The notes under the pieces: model-generated
Told to the model about the DNA's origin: nothing
Database searches by the model: none
Seen by the model: the letters and a program-made list of their open reading frames with translations, nothing else
Source: Tubulanus polymorphus
Lineage: Eukaryota; Nemertea; Palaeonemertea; Tubulaniformes; Tubulanidae
Direction: 5' to 3'
NCBI RefSeq assembly: GCF_964204645.1
Contig: NC_134036.1
Location: 5,963,600-6,027,599, forward strand
Length of the DNA: 64,000 nucleotides
Shown: positions 49,301 to 61,000 of the stretch, one piece after another
Position numbering within the stretch: the first letter of the stretch is position 1
How the letters are laid out: each line of letters starts with the position of its first letter
Program-made: the position numbers and the translations under genes

Positions 49301-49830
49301 ATGCGCGGGTAACACTCAGAATAGCCGCGGTTCCGTCGCCAGATACAATGAACAATTCAATAGCAGGGTTAGGTCTAGGAAACCAAGATCCGAACTACGT
49401 TGTCAACAAACAAATAATGTAATATGAATCCGTTTTTTCTTTGCATTCTGCGGGAACCAACGAATTCGAGTAATTTACTTTCGTACGAGTTTGCATCGTA
49501 TTTTGCGCGCGAAAATTCACGATAGAAATCCGATTTAAACGAACCCGACCGCCGGCGACGAGTTACCCGTGCGTGAGCGAAACTGAGTCGATTCATCCGG
49601 TAACAACGTCGTTAGTTCTCGCGTCGACCGCGTGGAGGCGCAGCGGTCGCCCTAGACGGTTGCGTTCGATGATATTTTGATGTTTATCCTAGTTACGCCT
49701 TTACTTGAAGTAATCATTTTGACGAATGACTACTGCAACGTTACGCGAACGTATGCAACACGCCGGCGTTTAGAGACGAAATTTCAGCGCTACATCGCCT
49801 TTCAAGTCCGTTTTCTGCTCAGAAATCTTT

Positions 49831-50010
49831 ACACTCAACCCCCGATATGCCACCCTCCCATACACCGCCACCCCAGCCTATCGCCGGGTTATCTTAATGT
49901 AGATCTATATACAAATACATAGTAAAACACCCCCGATATACCGCCATACTCTCTATACACCCAAAATCCTACTGCACCGATGTGGGCGGTATATCGGGGG
50001 TTGACTGTAT
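49831..50010. repeat. Pogo/Tigger-like MITE, reverse copy
   Basis: Ends CTCAACCCCCGATATGCCAC and a reverse CAGTCAACCCCCGATATACC, same family as 42920-43101. Confidence 0.75.
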
Positions 50011-50489
50011 ATCGTTTTAAAATCTGTGGTCCGGTCTACATTGCAATTAGAAAACCGCGATAAGAAAAGAAAAATTCCATTCTCTCTTATTGTAGGATTT
50101 CATGACATCATCGTTACTGCCTACGAAGACGGAGTGTTTCATCAAAAGCTATGATATCTACATTAGATATTCCCTGTGTGTTACTTATCCGGTCACCGAT
50201 CCACAAAGAGCGCTTTTCACTTAACATTTCCCTACTAAAATTTTCATCCTCGCTGTATTGTGTAATATTGACTGATGAAATCAATTAATGATTCGACTTC
50301 TGCGAGGAAACGACGAAGCCTATGGGAAAGCCGGTGTCGCAATAACGTAGAGTTTTAGAAGTCGTGGTCGGTATCTCAATGTCATCGACGATAATGCGGG
50401 TACTTTCGAATTCTTCCTGCCATTCGGGTTACCGTTTTTGGCATGACAAAACAGGTTAAAACCTTATACTAAAGAAGCGAGGATAATTT

Positions 50490-50770
50490 GAAAATTTTGA
50501 TATCTCAATGACTTCAAACGTTTCGGTAAAATTATGATTAGTTACTAATGACGACCTTCTTATTCTCGATAACTTCAATGATTCGGTAAAATTATGATTA
50601 GTTACTAATGACGACCTTCTCATTCTCGATGACTTCAGCGATTCAGTAATATTATGATTAGTTACAAATGACGACCTTCTCATCCTCGATAACTTCAACG
50701 ATTCGGTGAAATTATGATTAGTTACTAATGACGACCTTCTCATTTCAAATGAATCCAACGATCCAGTAAA
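50490..50770. repeat. Minisatellite of about 60 bp
   Basis: Four to five highly similar units (AAATTATGATTAGTTACTAA, TGACGACCTTCTCATTCTCG) of the family at 26240 and 45860. The frame stays open on the minus strand because the period is divisible by three. Confidence 0.9.
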
Positions 50771-53295
50771 TGATTTCTTATATATACAGACCGACTGCAG
50801 AAAGTTAATACCACAATTATGTCTTAAATTCATCTATGAGCCTTTAGTCGTTAGATTAGCTATAGAACTTTCATTGGCTTTTAGTATTCTCGCGCGACTA
50901 ATAGTACAAGATTCGTCGCTTCTCATCCAAATTATACAACTCGTCTCCTTGTATATACGTCGACCCCAAAAGGTGCACTTTTAAGTATCAAATATCTTTG
51001 TCCTGATGTAACGACGTTCTAACAGAAAAACCATTCATTCCGCTGATTATTTTTTCCTTTTTTTTCATTCAATTCGTCTCTCCTTTAGAAAAAAGCACGA
51101 AGTCGTCGTAGAATAATGTAAAGCTATAATAAGCTATAAGAATACTCAAATAGATCAAGTTCGGCTGAAGTTCGGTTAAAAGTGGGAATGTATAGTAATA
51201 ATATCCCTGTATACGGTGCGCATACGGTTTAAAACGGCGAAATTGGAGGGCGATTATATTCGAGGCTTAATCGCATTTTAGAATGAAGCGCCTTTTATGA
51301 GGTTTACTCAGTCTTTTAAACAGACGTTCCTTTCTTGTCTGGATAGAAACTGGTTTTGATAGCCCGTCATAATCTTTACGAATCAGACGCGAACGGCGGC
51401 TATTAAAAAAGTATTTTCTCCGGCTATGGAGAATGATAGCAATATGTTCGGTTTTTATCATGTTGCGAGTCTGTCGGCACTTCCTGCAGAGAAGGCTGTC
51501 CTAAAGAAATCGACCGCCGCATCATAAAGTCCTCGTTTGGTTAACAGGTACCCATCATGGCGCATGGTGATGGTGTCATCGATTCTAGGACAATTCAATG
51601 TCCTTTAATACATGCAATTCTTTATCTTTTAATACATGTAATAATGTACTGTCCCTCAAAAAGATACCATCTAATATATAAAGTTACCGTTTAATAAGCT
51701 CATTTTGGTTCCATCTGGCAACTTACGACCAGTCTAAGCTCATTTCGTGGGTTTTTTGACAACCTACCACACATGGCATCGGTCTTTTTGATTCCATATA
51801 TTATATAGTCAAGTTTGCAACATAAGACTATAGTTTAGGCCCGTTTAACTTCTATAGCCAATTTCATAATCTAAGAGCTAGAGCCGATCTTTCGATTTCC
51901 TAGCTTAATAAAGGCCGAATTAGGAAGTGGGCCTTCCTGGGCTATCAGACCCTGGTTAACACACTTATCTACACTCAATGGTCAAGTTGTAGGCTAGGAA
52001 AAGAAAGTCACAATACTTAGGTAAACATATCCATCGTCGAAGACCTTGAACTATACTTAAGCTGAATATTTGTGCCAGAAAAATTGAGCAAACATTTGCT
52101 TTTCGTGTAAAAATTCTGCCGGGTCGAGAAAAATTTGCTTTTCCTTTTCATCCATTCTTGTTTGCTATATAAACGACTATTTGATTCGGCGAAGATTTAA
52201 AAACTCGATTCGCGCGAACTCAAAAGAATAGCTGGTTTTTTGTTGTTGTCGCGAACGCAAATATTTATCTAATCCAGATACGTCGTTTGAAATATTCGCG
52301 GCGACGTATTTGCCCGCAATCGCTCGGCACGATCTTGGTCGCGCGGCGGTCACGGTCGCGCGGAGGTCACGGTCGTGCGGCGATCGCGGTCTCGTGAACG
52401 CGCAAGTCAGGCATCAGACCACAATTAGGTTAGTAGCTCGAAGATGCGTAGGGCTGGACCCCAAAAATAGTACCTAGAGTGAAGAAGAGGTCCTCCATAA
52501 ATGTTGCCATGATTTCTGCAAATGGGATAGGTAACGAATTTCGGTTATATGTATGAATTCCATTGATCCTGAGAGACAGATTGATGATGAAATAAGGGAT
52601 TCCCTGTACTTTTTTTGCTTGCAGTAAGGGTACCAAACACGGTGGGGGATTCCCTTAGATATTGGGCTCGGATGTACCGGCATACCCTGTACTGGGTTAC
52701 CCCTCCTTTCTAAAGGTTTGATTATTTCAAAAGTTAGGTTGGGTATGTCGGGCGAAAACCACTTCAATGCGTAGCTAAGATGCTGGCCTATGAGCCATAA
52801 GCAGGATTTCCCCTGAATTTACGCGCTTATATATGAACTAAAATCTCGAATTTCGTGTTTTTACTATTATAGTATATAGAAGATATTGGAATATTGGTCT
52901 GAGCTCAAGTATCGGGTTGAAGTGTGAACGGACACCTGTGTCGTTAATTGGATTCCCGATTCGCCTTTTGTCGGCTGATAATTAGATGATCCGGCGATTA
53001 TACGTACGCGTTTAAGTTTGTTTTCGTTCTACCCAAGAAGGCGAATCCCGGTAAGATTGAAGTTATTCGGAATGCTGTTAACTCCATAATTCCAGTACAC
53101 CATTTCGTTAGTAAAATGAGAGAATGGAATAAAACAAAGCATCAGTTACACTTATGGTGATAATTGAATTTGAAAAAAAGAGTATAGAAAAGAAAAACGA
53201 TTGTTAATACTCTATTTTTTTTTCAATTTCAGTTATTACCATTAGTGTATTCGTGTTTTTTTAAATTTCTTTTTGTAACTGTTGTTTTCTCAAAT
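50771..53295. other. Intergenic; no gene seen
   Basis: A degraded GGGGCCAGTTGCA-type MITE may lie at about 51.7-51.92 kb (CAACTTACGACCAGTCTAAG). At 52330-52395 a short GC-rich tandem has CGGTCACGGTCGCGCGG. The rest shows nothing I can support. Confidence 0.4.
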
Positions 53296-53299
53296 CAAA

Positions 53300-53500
53300 C
53301 TTGCACGACTGTGTGGAACTGGACCGAGAGTGAGTCCGAATAAACCCACATAGGCCGAGCTGTGGAACTGGATTCAGAGTCTTATGAAACCCGCACAAAC
53401 TTTGGAAGTAGATCCAGGGTCAAATTAAACCCGCGCATCTTTGGAAGATTGGATTCAGTGTCAAATCAAAAATTCGCTGAATGTAGAATTGAGTCCACGG
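53300..53500. repeat. Minisatellite, reverse relative of 46760-47170
   Basis: Three units with GTGGAACTGGATTCAGAGTC and AATTAAACCCGCGCA words. Confidence 0.6.
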
Positions 53501-54129
53501 TCATTTTATACCGATACATCCAGGGTTCTAAAAAGACGGTTTACAGTGCAGGCCTTGAAAACTATGGTCTTACTAAAATCATTGAACGATTAAATTCTTC
53601 AAGATATCTATTCGAGTACGTGCGCCTCGCATTCCTAGGTAATGGTTCTTTTGCAAAATCTTTTTATCCGTAGAATTTTGAAAAATATAAACGATAGTAT
53701 TGTGTCATGTATTTTCCCACGAATTTGTATCGCGTCTTGAATAGTTTGATTTTTAAATGTAGATTTTCGAGACACCGCACAATGACCGACACCGTTTTAC
53801 TTTTAAACGGAAGCGATTTCACATAAGTAATATAACACAGATAACGAATGTAGAGTAAATCGTTACGCTTTCTTTTTTTTACATAAAGTGCGAATGGGAA
53901 TGATAGTGGTCCCCCCCCCCAACGCTGGACTTCGGCAACCAACGATTCCAACTATGGCGAGTGAGATTCTATTACCAGGTGTCGTTAGTAGTTACTGAGT
54001 CTTCCGCGAAAAATCGAATGAACCATTTTTTTCTTAATTAAACCAATTCTTGATGAAAACCGTATAATCGCCGAGTAGAAATGAATCAGTTTAGTTAAGT
54101 AGAGATTACGTCGCTACTGCAAGTAACAG

Positions 54130-54306
54130 CGTAACGTTGGTGGGTCTTAAGAGACGGTCAGGGCTTTTTCGTATAGGTTGTTACGACTCATAACCTGGCT
54201 AAGTTAGCAGAGCTTAATCTTGACAGCTAACGCCCAGAGGTGGCTTCGAACTAGGAACCTCTTGATTCCTAGTCCTCGCCTCTACCAACTGAACTACCCG
54301 CACGTA
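54130..54306 (-). mobile_element. tRNA-derived SINE
   Basis: Read on the minus strand the head is GCGGGTAGTTCAGTTGGTAG with a good A box, and about 45 bp later TAGTTCGAAGCC as B box. The acceptor and T stems do not close, so it is a tRNA-derived head and not a tRNA gene. A unique body of roughly 100 bp follows to about 54130. The end and any target-site duplication are unclear. Confidence 0.65.
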
Positions 54307-55525
54307 AGTTAAATCCATGCATGTAAATCCTTTAAGACAATGTATGGATTCGGGGCCAAGCAATTCGTTGAATCAAGTTGATTGTTAATGAACTAATTAT
54401 GACGACATTATACCGAGTGTGCTCGTGTCGGCTGACGGCCGGATAGCTGGTGTCGCAGTTCTCAAAAAGGAATGAAAAATATCGGATAAGAAAGAACATT
54501 AGATTTTTGATTACACTTTCGCAGATTTTCTATCTACGATTTGAATGATCAGTTCACATTTCTTATCGTTCTTTAACCGCGATAAGTAGCGACATTTTTT
54601 GACGAAGGGTTTTTACCCATTCATCGACGCGGCCGTCGAGTACGACGATACGTTCAAAATCGTCGAATCAACTCGAGTATGACTTAATGAAAAACATATA
54701 TAGAATGCATAGCGCCCGAAAGCTTACCTTATTTCGATGACGTATGCCGCAAGCTCGAAATCAAAAGTATTCCAAAAGTTAGTATTCTAAAAAAGCCGAA
54801 CCAGCGTTTTAATCGGAATAAGCAAAAACGTTGCGGCTAACGCGCGTATCTGTTTAGCGAAGCCTCTAACCGAACCGGTGTCTCAATCCGTTTAGATATA
54901 GGGGCGATATGTTCGTATTATTATACCAATGTCAAAACATAACGCGTATTTTTGAACGCTTTAGATAGCCCATTTTTCTATTTACACAACGCCACGAAAG
55001 ACGACATACGCTCGCGCGACCCAGCCGTCGAACGAACGAACGCGCGTCGTTAACGACCCCGTTGTCAAAATATATATCTACGTCCTTTTTGTGAACGATA
55101 TATAAAGGACACTTTCGATTTAATTGAACGCGCGCGCCGTAGGCTCGCTATAGGATCTCATCGAGCGTGCTGTATATATATACGGCGTGCTTTGTCGCTT
55201 TCGTGGCTCACGCCCTATGGAGTCTTCTACCTGTTCAGATAGCCTCAGACGTGGATGGTTGTGTCGTGTGTATTTCGATGTTTATTTGTCGTGATATCTG
55301 ATTTAATTGATACATATATCTCTTCTTTTCGACGCGTTATTCAAATTTTTGTTAATATCGACATCGATGTCTCGGTATTTATAATGATCCTCAGATTTAT
55401 TTTGTTTGGATCTTTCACGACATTAAGGGGCAAGGGTTTGTTTCATCGACGGATATCGAAACTTATTACTAATAGGCCTACGTGCAACTAACTCTACGTT
55501 CCACTCCGAGGACGCTAGAGTTGCT
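54307..55525. other. CpG-rich intergenic stretch; possible promoter region
   Basis: From about 54600 the sequence is rich in CG dinucleotides and has TATATAAAGGAC near 55100 and TATATATATAC near 55175. A short ORF from ATG at 55217 (MESSTCSDSLRRGW) has no further support. Nothing is claimed as a gene. Confidence 0.3.
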
Positions 55526-55664
55526 CAGTTGTGGCTTTATTTATTCATGGCTTAAATCTAAAGCCAGCCTAAGACCACCCTTTTAGTTGCAAATCTAACA
55601 ACTTCTGCCACCATGCTAAAGCCAGCTTTTAAGACCACTTAAGGATCATGTCTGTGCAACTTGG
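55526..55664. repeat. MITE, GGGGCCAGTTGCA family, diverged
   Basis: CATGGCTTAAATCTAAAGCC, AGCCTAAGACCACC and ATCATGTCTGTGCAACTTGGCC keep the order of the intact members. Confidence 0.6.
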
Positions 55665-56059
55665 CCGAGAATATATGGAATTTTTGAAATCCATGGACAT
55701 ATCCCATCCCCTCGGCGTAACAGACGGCTTTTTGTAGTGAATTTGTGAAAATTGGTTCCATTCTCAAATCTTCTTAAAGGCAAACCAAGATTCCTAAGAA
55801 AAATTTGGTTCAATATCGTTTTCCCGAAAATAACTTTGAAATGCACACGCTTTCGAAATCAGAAAATCCTAGGCTCCAACACGAATCATCCACTGGGAAG
55901 CGAGGACGAGGGAATCCCTATGCGAGGGAATCCTTTGATCGGTGACGTTATCGGCTCGAGCCAGGTCGGGTAATCCCTATACGCCATTCACGAGCGCGTC
56001 ACGGCAATCCCCGACGTCATACACTTGCCAGCAGAGTGAGGAAACCCCCGGAACGAAGA

Positions 56060-56105
56060 ATGGTGGATCGCGACGTCGAAAAACCATCGTTTCTGATATT
56101 AGGAG
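56060..56105 (+). CDS. Candidate first coding exon, dinucleotide-binding-like N-terminus
   Basis: ATG at 56060 gives MVDRDVEKPSFLILG and a split Gly codon at a possible donor GTAATT (56106). Peptides of the type 'K-P-x-x-L-I-L-G-G-x-G-F-I-G' begin NAD-dependent epimerase/dehydratase and related Rossmann proteins, and the exon ends where an intron could split the GG. Reading through gives NLVGIPTRQLVEDYDAG and stop, with no second glycine motif. No downstream exon was found before 64000, so the rest would lie right of the window. Speculative. Confidence 0.25.
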
Positions 56106-56835
56106 GTAATTTAGTCGGTATTCCGACACGACAACTTGTGGAAGACTATGACGCAGGTTGAATGACTATTCAATCGCCGGTTGTCACGCGTCATGCATTG
56201 CTCAGCGTCTAATTGCGTGTAGAATAATCCCACCAATTCAATTCAATCCAATCCTTATCCTAATTCCTACCTGTCCCGTGTTGTTGATGATGGGTGTGTA
56301 TCTTTATTGTGCCTGGCTATAGCACGTATTTATAGTGAGGGCGATTTGTTTGTTGACCTTCCTTAATACGTTCAAGTTCCGTACCGGAAAACCGCAGGCT
56401 GAGTATTGCTTTGCCTATCGAATAGGTTAGAATGTATATACAACTAATACTAATGTCTATTTATTAATGTATGAGACCTGTTTTTTTGCGATATCTTGCT
56501 TAGTATTTGTAGTACATACCTCATTTAGGTCTTATCGTGACCACAAAAGTCGCGGACGACATATGAATATCCGATATTTTATCCGTTAATCACCGTTTAG
56601 AAGGATTGGTAAGAAGTGTAGGAAATCGCATCTTAAATCGGCGAAAACAACCGCCATGTTCGTCTTTTTCCGGCTCATGTGCGCATGCGCTATGATGCGG
56701 AATTTCTGCGTAGGGGTGGTAGCTTTTGAATTTAATTAATGCTCAACGAATCACAGTGTTGCAATAGTGCGCTTATGCATATGCATTCAGGTTAATCGCT
56801 TAATAGTAAACACGTACAAACGAACGCGCAACACA

Positions 56836-56998
56836 ATGAGCTTTTCAAAACCACAATGGGAAATCATAAATCTATTCACATCACACCTACGTCGAGAAGA
56901 GAGGACAGGCCGAAATATCCCAAACAACAACACCTACGAAAGAATTCGGGCCGCTCTCAAGAAAAAAGTATCCACAGAGTCGATTAAGAGGAATTACG
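56836..56998 (+). CDS. Transposase-PHD exon 1
   Basis: ATG at 56836 (MSFSKPQWEIINLFTSHLRR), donor GTATGT. The frame is open upstream to 56767, but this ATG fits best with the helix that follows. Confidence 0.8.
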
Positions 56999-59900
56999 GT
57001 ATGTCATAGAAGGAAGTCATGCGTTGTTTATTTACTATTATAATTAGCCACGAGCTGAAGGATCTCTCACTACACAAAAACAAAAACATTGATTTGAAGA
57101 GAACTGATGGAAATCATATCAATTAAAAACACTTTATTTTTCATATAATTATTTAGGCCTAGAGAAAGCCTGTTATAAATTTCATTTTAAGTAATAAACT
57201 ATATACACTTCAAAAATACAAAGGTAATTATTTTTCATAGGCCTATTACAAAAAAAAATCTTGATTAAAAAGACATGTTTCAAAACATATTATTAAAGAC
57301 CGGTTTTCTACATTCAGGCCTATAGAAAATCATACAATAGGCCTACAAACTTTTTAGTTAGGCTAAAAAAAATGATACCTTGTTTCTCCGCAGCAGCCGG
57401 GTCATTTTAGTAAAATATGATAAAATTTATAAACAGTTCATTTCTATAGCGGCCGGTATGTTATGGTAAAATTGATCACGATTTAAAAAAAAGTAATGTA
57501 TAGGGTAGATAGGCGGCCGGCCGGGTCAACATTTAAGCTCAGCAGAGCGGAGAAACAAGGTATCAATTTTTTTTAGCCTTACTCTTTTTTGCAAACCCTG
57601 CTGGTTCGATAAATGAACTTGAAGTCAATTTTCAATGGATTTTCAGAAAAAAAGTCTTCAGTAACTGAACCTAGTAAAACCGGACGTCCATCTATAGAAC
57701 TAGACCAATTTGATCAAGATATAATCCGAAGAGAAATTCATGATATGACCAGAGATAAGAAATACATTACAATAGATGGGTAAGAATCAACAACTGCCAG
57801 ACAAAACACATCCTCCCTGACAATGATTCCAACATGATTGCTTCAAGAGATCGCCACAGCCAAAAATCCAGCCAGAGTAGCCCGGATACATAAGCATTGC
57901 TCATCATTAGCTTATCAATGTCCATTGTCCAAGTTATCTCAACTATAATTATCCGCAAAATTTGCCTAAGGGGTCATTCATTTATTACGTATGCATTCGG
58001 GGAGGGGTCAGTGCAATTGCGTTCTGTGATGCTTAGTGTATATGAAAAAAATGGCCGATTTTGCGTACAGAGGGGAGGGGGGTTGAAAAATTCAAATTTT
58101 ATGCGTACGTAATAAATGAATGATCCCTAAGTGATCAGGTTATCTGATAATTGGTAAGCAAGTTTTCAGCAAAGCTGTGCACTAGGGCTAGTCAAGCTGG
58201 ATTTCATACTGCAGCAGTCTTGATGCCATCATTTTCGGATCCCTTCTGAGAGGGATGTGCAAATATGGATATTAAGGCTAAAAAAATTGATACCTTGTTT
58301 CTCCGCTCTGCTGAGCTTGTTGACCCGGCCGGCCACCTATCTACCCTATACATTACTTTTTTTAAAATCGTGATCAATTTTACCATAACAGACCCGGCCG
58401 CTATAGAAATGAACTGTTTATAAATTTCATCATATTTTACAAAAAATGACCCGGCCGCTGCGGAGAAACAAGGTATCATTTTTGTTTAGCCTAACAACAA
58501 AAATGTAACTATAAATTTACCATCCATCTTGGTACAGCAGATTTGAAATATTTGATCTCCATATTTATGTATTTATCTCTATAGAATATATGCGAGAATC
58601 AAAAACAAAATATCAGTTGACTTGAAAAGAGTTTCAATATGGAAATGGATAAGGAGAATTGGGTTCAGGTGGCTGAAGAAAAGTGGAAAACGGTAGGCAA
58701 AACAGTTTTATATCCGATAATTTTGATTAATTATCTGATGTTTCATAGGCCTTTGTATAGTGATTATCCCTGTTCCCTTCCAGTATGCCCTAAGATTGAT
58801 GTGTCAAATTGATCAATATCTAAAATCATTGTATCTTCTTTCAGCTTTAGTCATGAAAGACCCGACATTGTACGCCAAAGAAGAAACTATCTACGGAAAA
58901 TAAAAAAAGCTAGACAGGAGAACAAACAGATCGTATATTTGGATGAAACGTGGATAAATTCAAGAGATACAATGCAAGGTGAAACTTTAAAACACTAAGC
59001 CTAAGTTAGATTTTTGTATTTGAATCTACCAAGGGCCCATCAGCATAACAAAAATTGGGTCAACCTTACTCAAGATGGCCGTCCTAGGACCTTTTAAGTG
59101 CCCAAAAATGTTAATTTTGGCCCGAATTCCGAGTCCTGTAGCTTCCTACTGGTTTGCCATTTCTCATTGCAATTGCTGATTGACATTCTTTGGAAAGGGA
59201 TGTTTTATACCTGAGACAGGTATTTTTGATCAGCCAATTGGCGGCCATCTTGGTGTCATCAGTACTCATTCGTAGGTAGGAAAAAGTTTTTCCACATTAA
59301 ATTGATACCTAAGCATTATTGTGTTACTATATTCAATTGGAAAGTTGTAGCCCATAACGTGTTCTATGATTTTGGTGAGTTTCAAGGTCATTGGTTTTTG
59401 CATGTGGCCACCAGGGGGCGTTGAATAATACAATAACTTATTATTTCTATATTATATTTGTACCTATGCATATTTTGTTACCACAATCAATTACAAAGTT
59501 GTAGCTCATGACATCTTCAATGATTTTGGTGAGTTTTAAGGACATTAGGCTAAACAAAAATGATACCTTGTTTCTCCGCAGCGGCCGGGTCATTTTAGTA
59601 AAATATGATAAAATTTATAAACAGTTCATTTCTATAGCGGCCGGGTCTGTTATGGTAAAATTGATCACGATTTTTAAAAAAGTAATGTATAGAGTAGATA
59701 GGCGGCCGGCCGGGTCAACATTTAAGCTCAGCAGAGCGGAGAAACAAGGTATCAATTTTTTTTTAGCCTTAGTTATTCTATATGGTCACCAGGGGGTGTT
59801 GAATAGTAGAATAACTTAGCATTAGAGCCCACAGATAGAAGAACATATACAGCCTACAAGTAAAACTACAGTCAACCCCCACGATATACTGCGGGAGGGC

Positions 59901-60921
59901 GGTATATCGGGGTTGACTGTATAAAGAAATTACCAGGCAAAAATGTTCGAAAAAAAATTTTCATACAAAAGTTAAGTTTTCAGAAATTTTTTCCCCATAT
60001 TTTTCACATGCATCTTATCTCTGCTAAGACAAAGTACATTGTATGTTACCTGTTTTTAAACCTGGAATCACTATTATCTTCAACAGGCGAATGGACAGAA
60101 AATTGGGAAAAAGGAATGACCAACTTTTCCCATCCACCATGTAAGGATTGCGGACGAGTAGAGCAAAATGGTAAAGGTGCACGCCTAATCATTTTAGATG
60201 CAGGAAGTCGAAATGGCTTTGTGCCAGGTGCAAACCTAGTTTTTGAAGCGAAAAATGGTTCTGGAGATTATCATCACCAAATGGATGGTAAATATTATTA
60301 AGTCTTTGTTTTCAATATCCATATTAATGTCTATTTCAACTTGGCTTCAGAGCATATCAGATTGCCTAGCTCAGTCAGTTTTGGTGGTAAATATCTGGTA
60401 AGGGTCCTATTGGTTAAGTTTGAATTATTGTCCTCGTTGAAAACATGAAGTTTGAGTTAGACTCAAACTGTGAAACTTTTGTGAAACTAGGCCCAGGGGC
60501 CGGTTGCTCAAAAGTTGATTTAAAACAACCTTTGAGCAGCCAGCCCCTCCATAGCATAAATTGCTCTGATTGTGTGACAACTGATATCTCAAAAAAGTAT
60601 ACCCATCAAAAATATCACTCTCTAATAGTCGTATGAAAAATGCTGATCGCCTACAGCCTACATCAATCATCAATTTCGAAACTAATCATATTCTATGTGC
60701 TTTTCAGGAGACATATTCGAAACATGGCTCGAGGACCAATTGATTCCAGCATTAGAGGAACCTTCCCTTATAGTCATGGACCAAGCGTCATATCATCTCT
60801 GCTTAGTAAAGGAAAGTCAGGCTCCAAAAAGCTCACAGAGTAAAGAAGAGATCAAGGTATTAAAAAACCTAGATGGCCAGTTTTGAAAAATTGTTTTCAC
60901 AAATTCAATTTAAAGACATAT

Positions 60922-61000
<79 letters not shown>

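Noticed and set aside
50456-50833. 125-codon repeat ORF
   Set aside because: The 60-bp minisatellite is divisible by three; the same unit at 26240 and 45860 is not open.
52430-52767. Overlapping minus-strand ORFs of 68 and 97 codons
   Set aside because: No recognisable features and two frames compete; likely chance.
54232-54304. tRNA gene on the minus strand
   Set aside because: A and B boxes are good but acceptor and T stems do not pair, so it is a SINE head.
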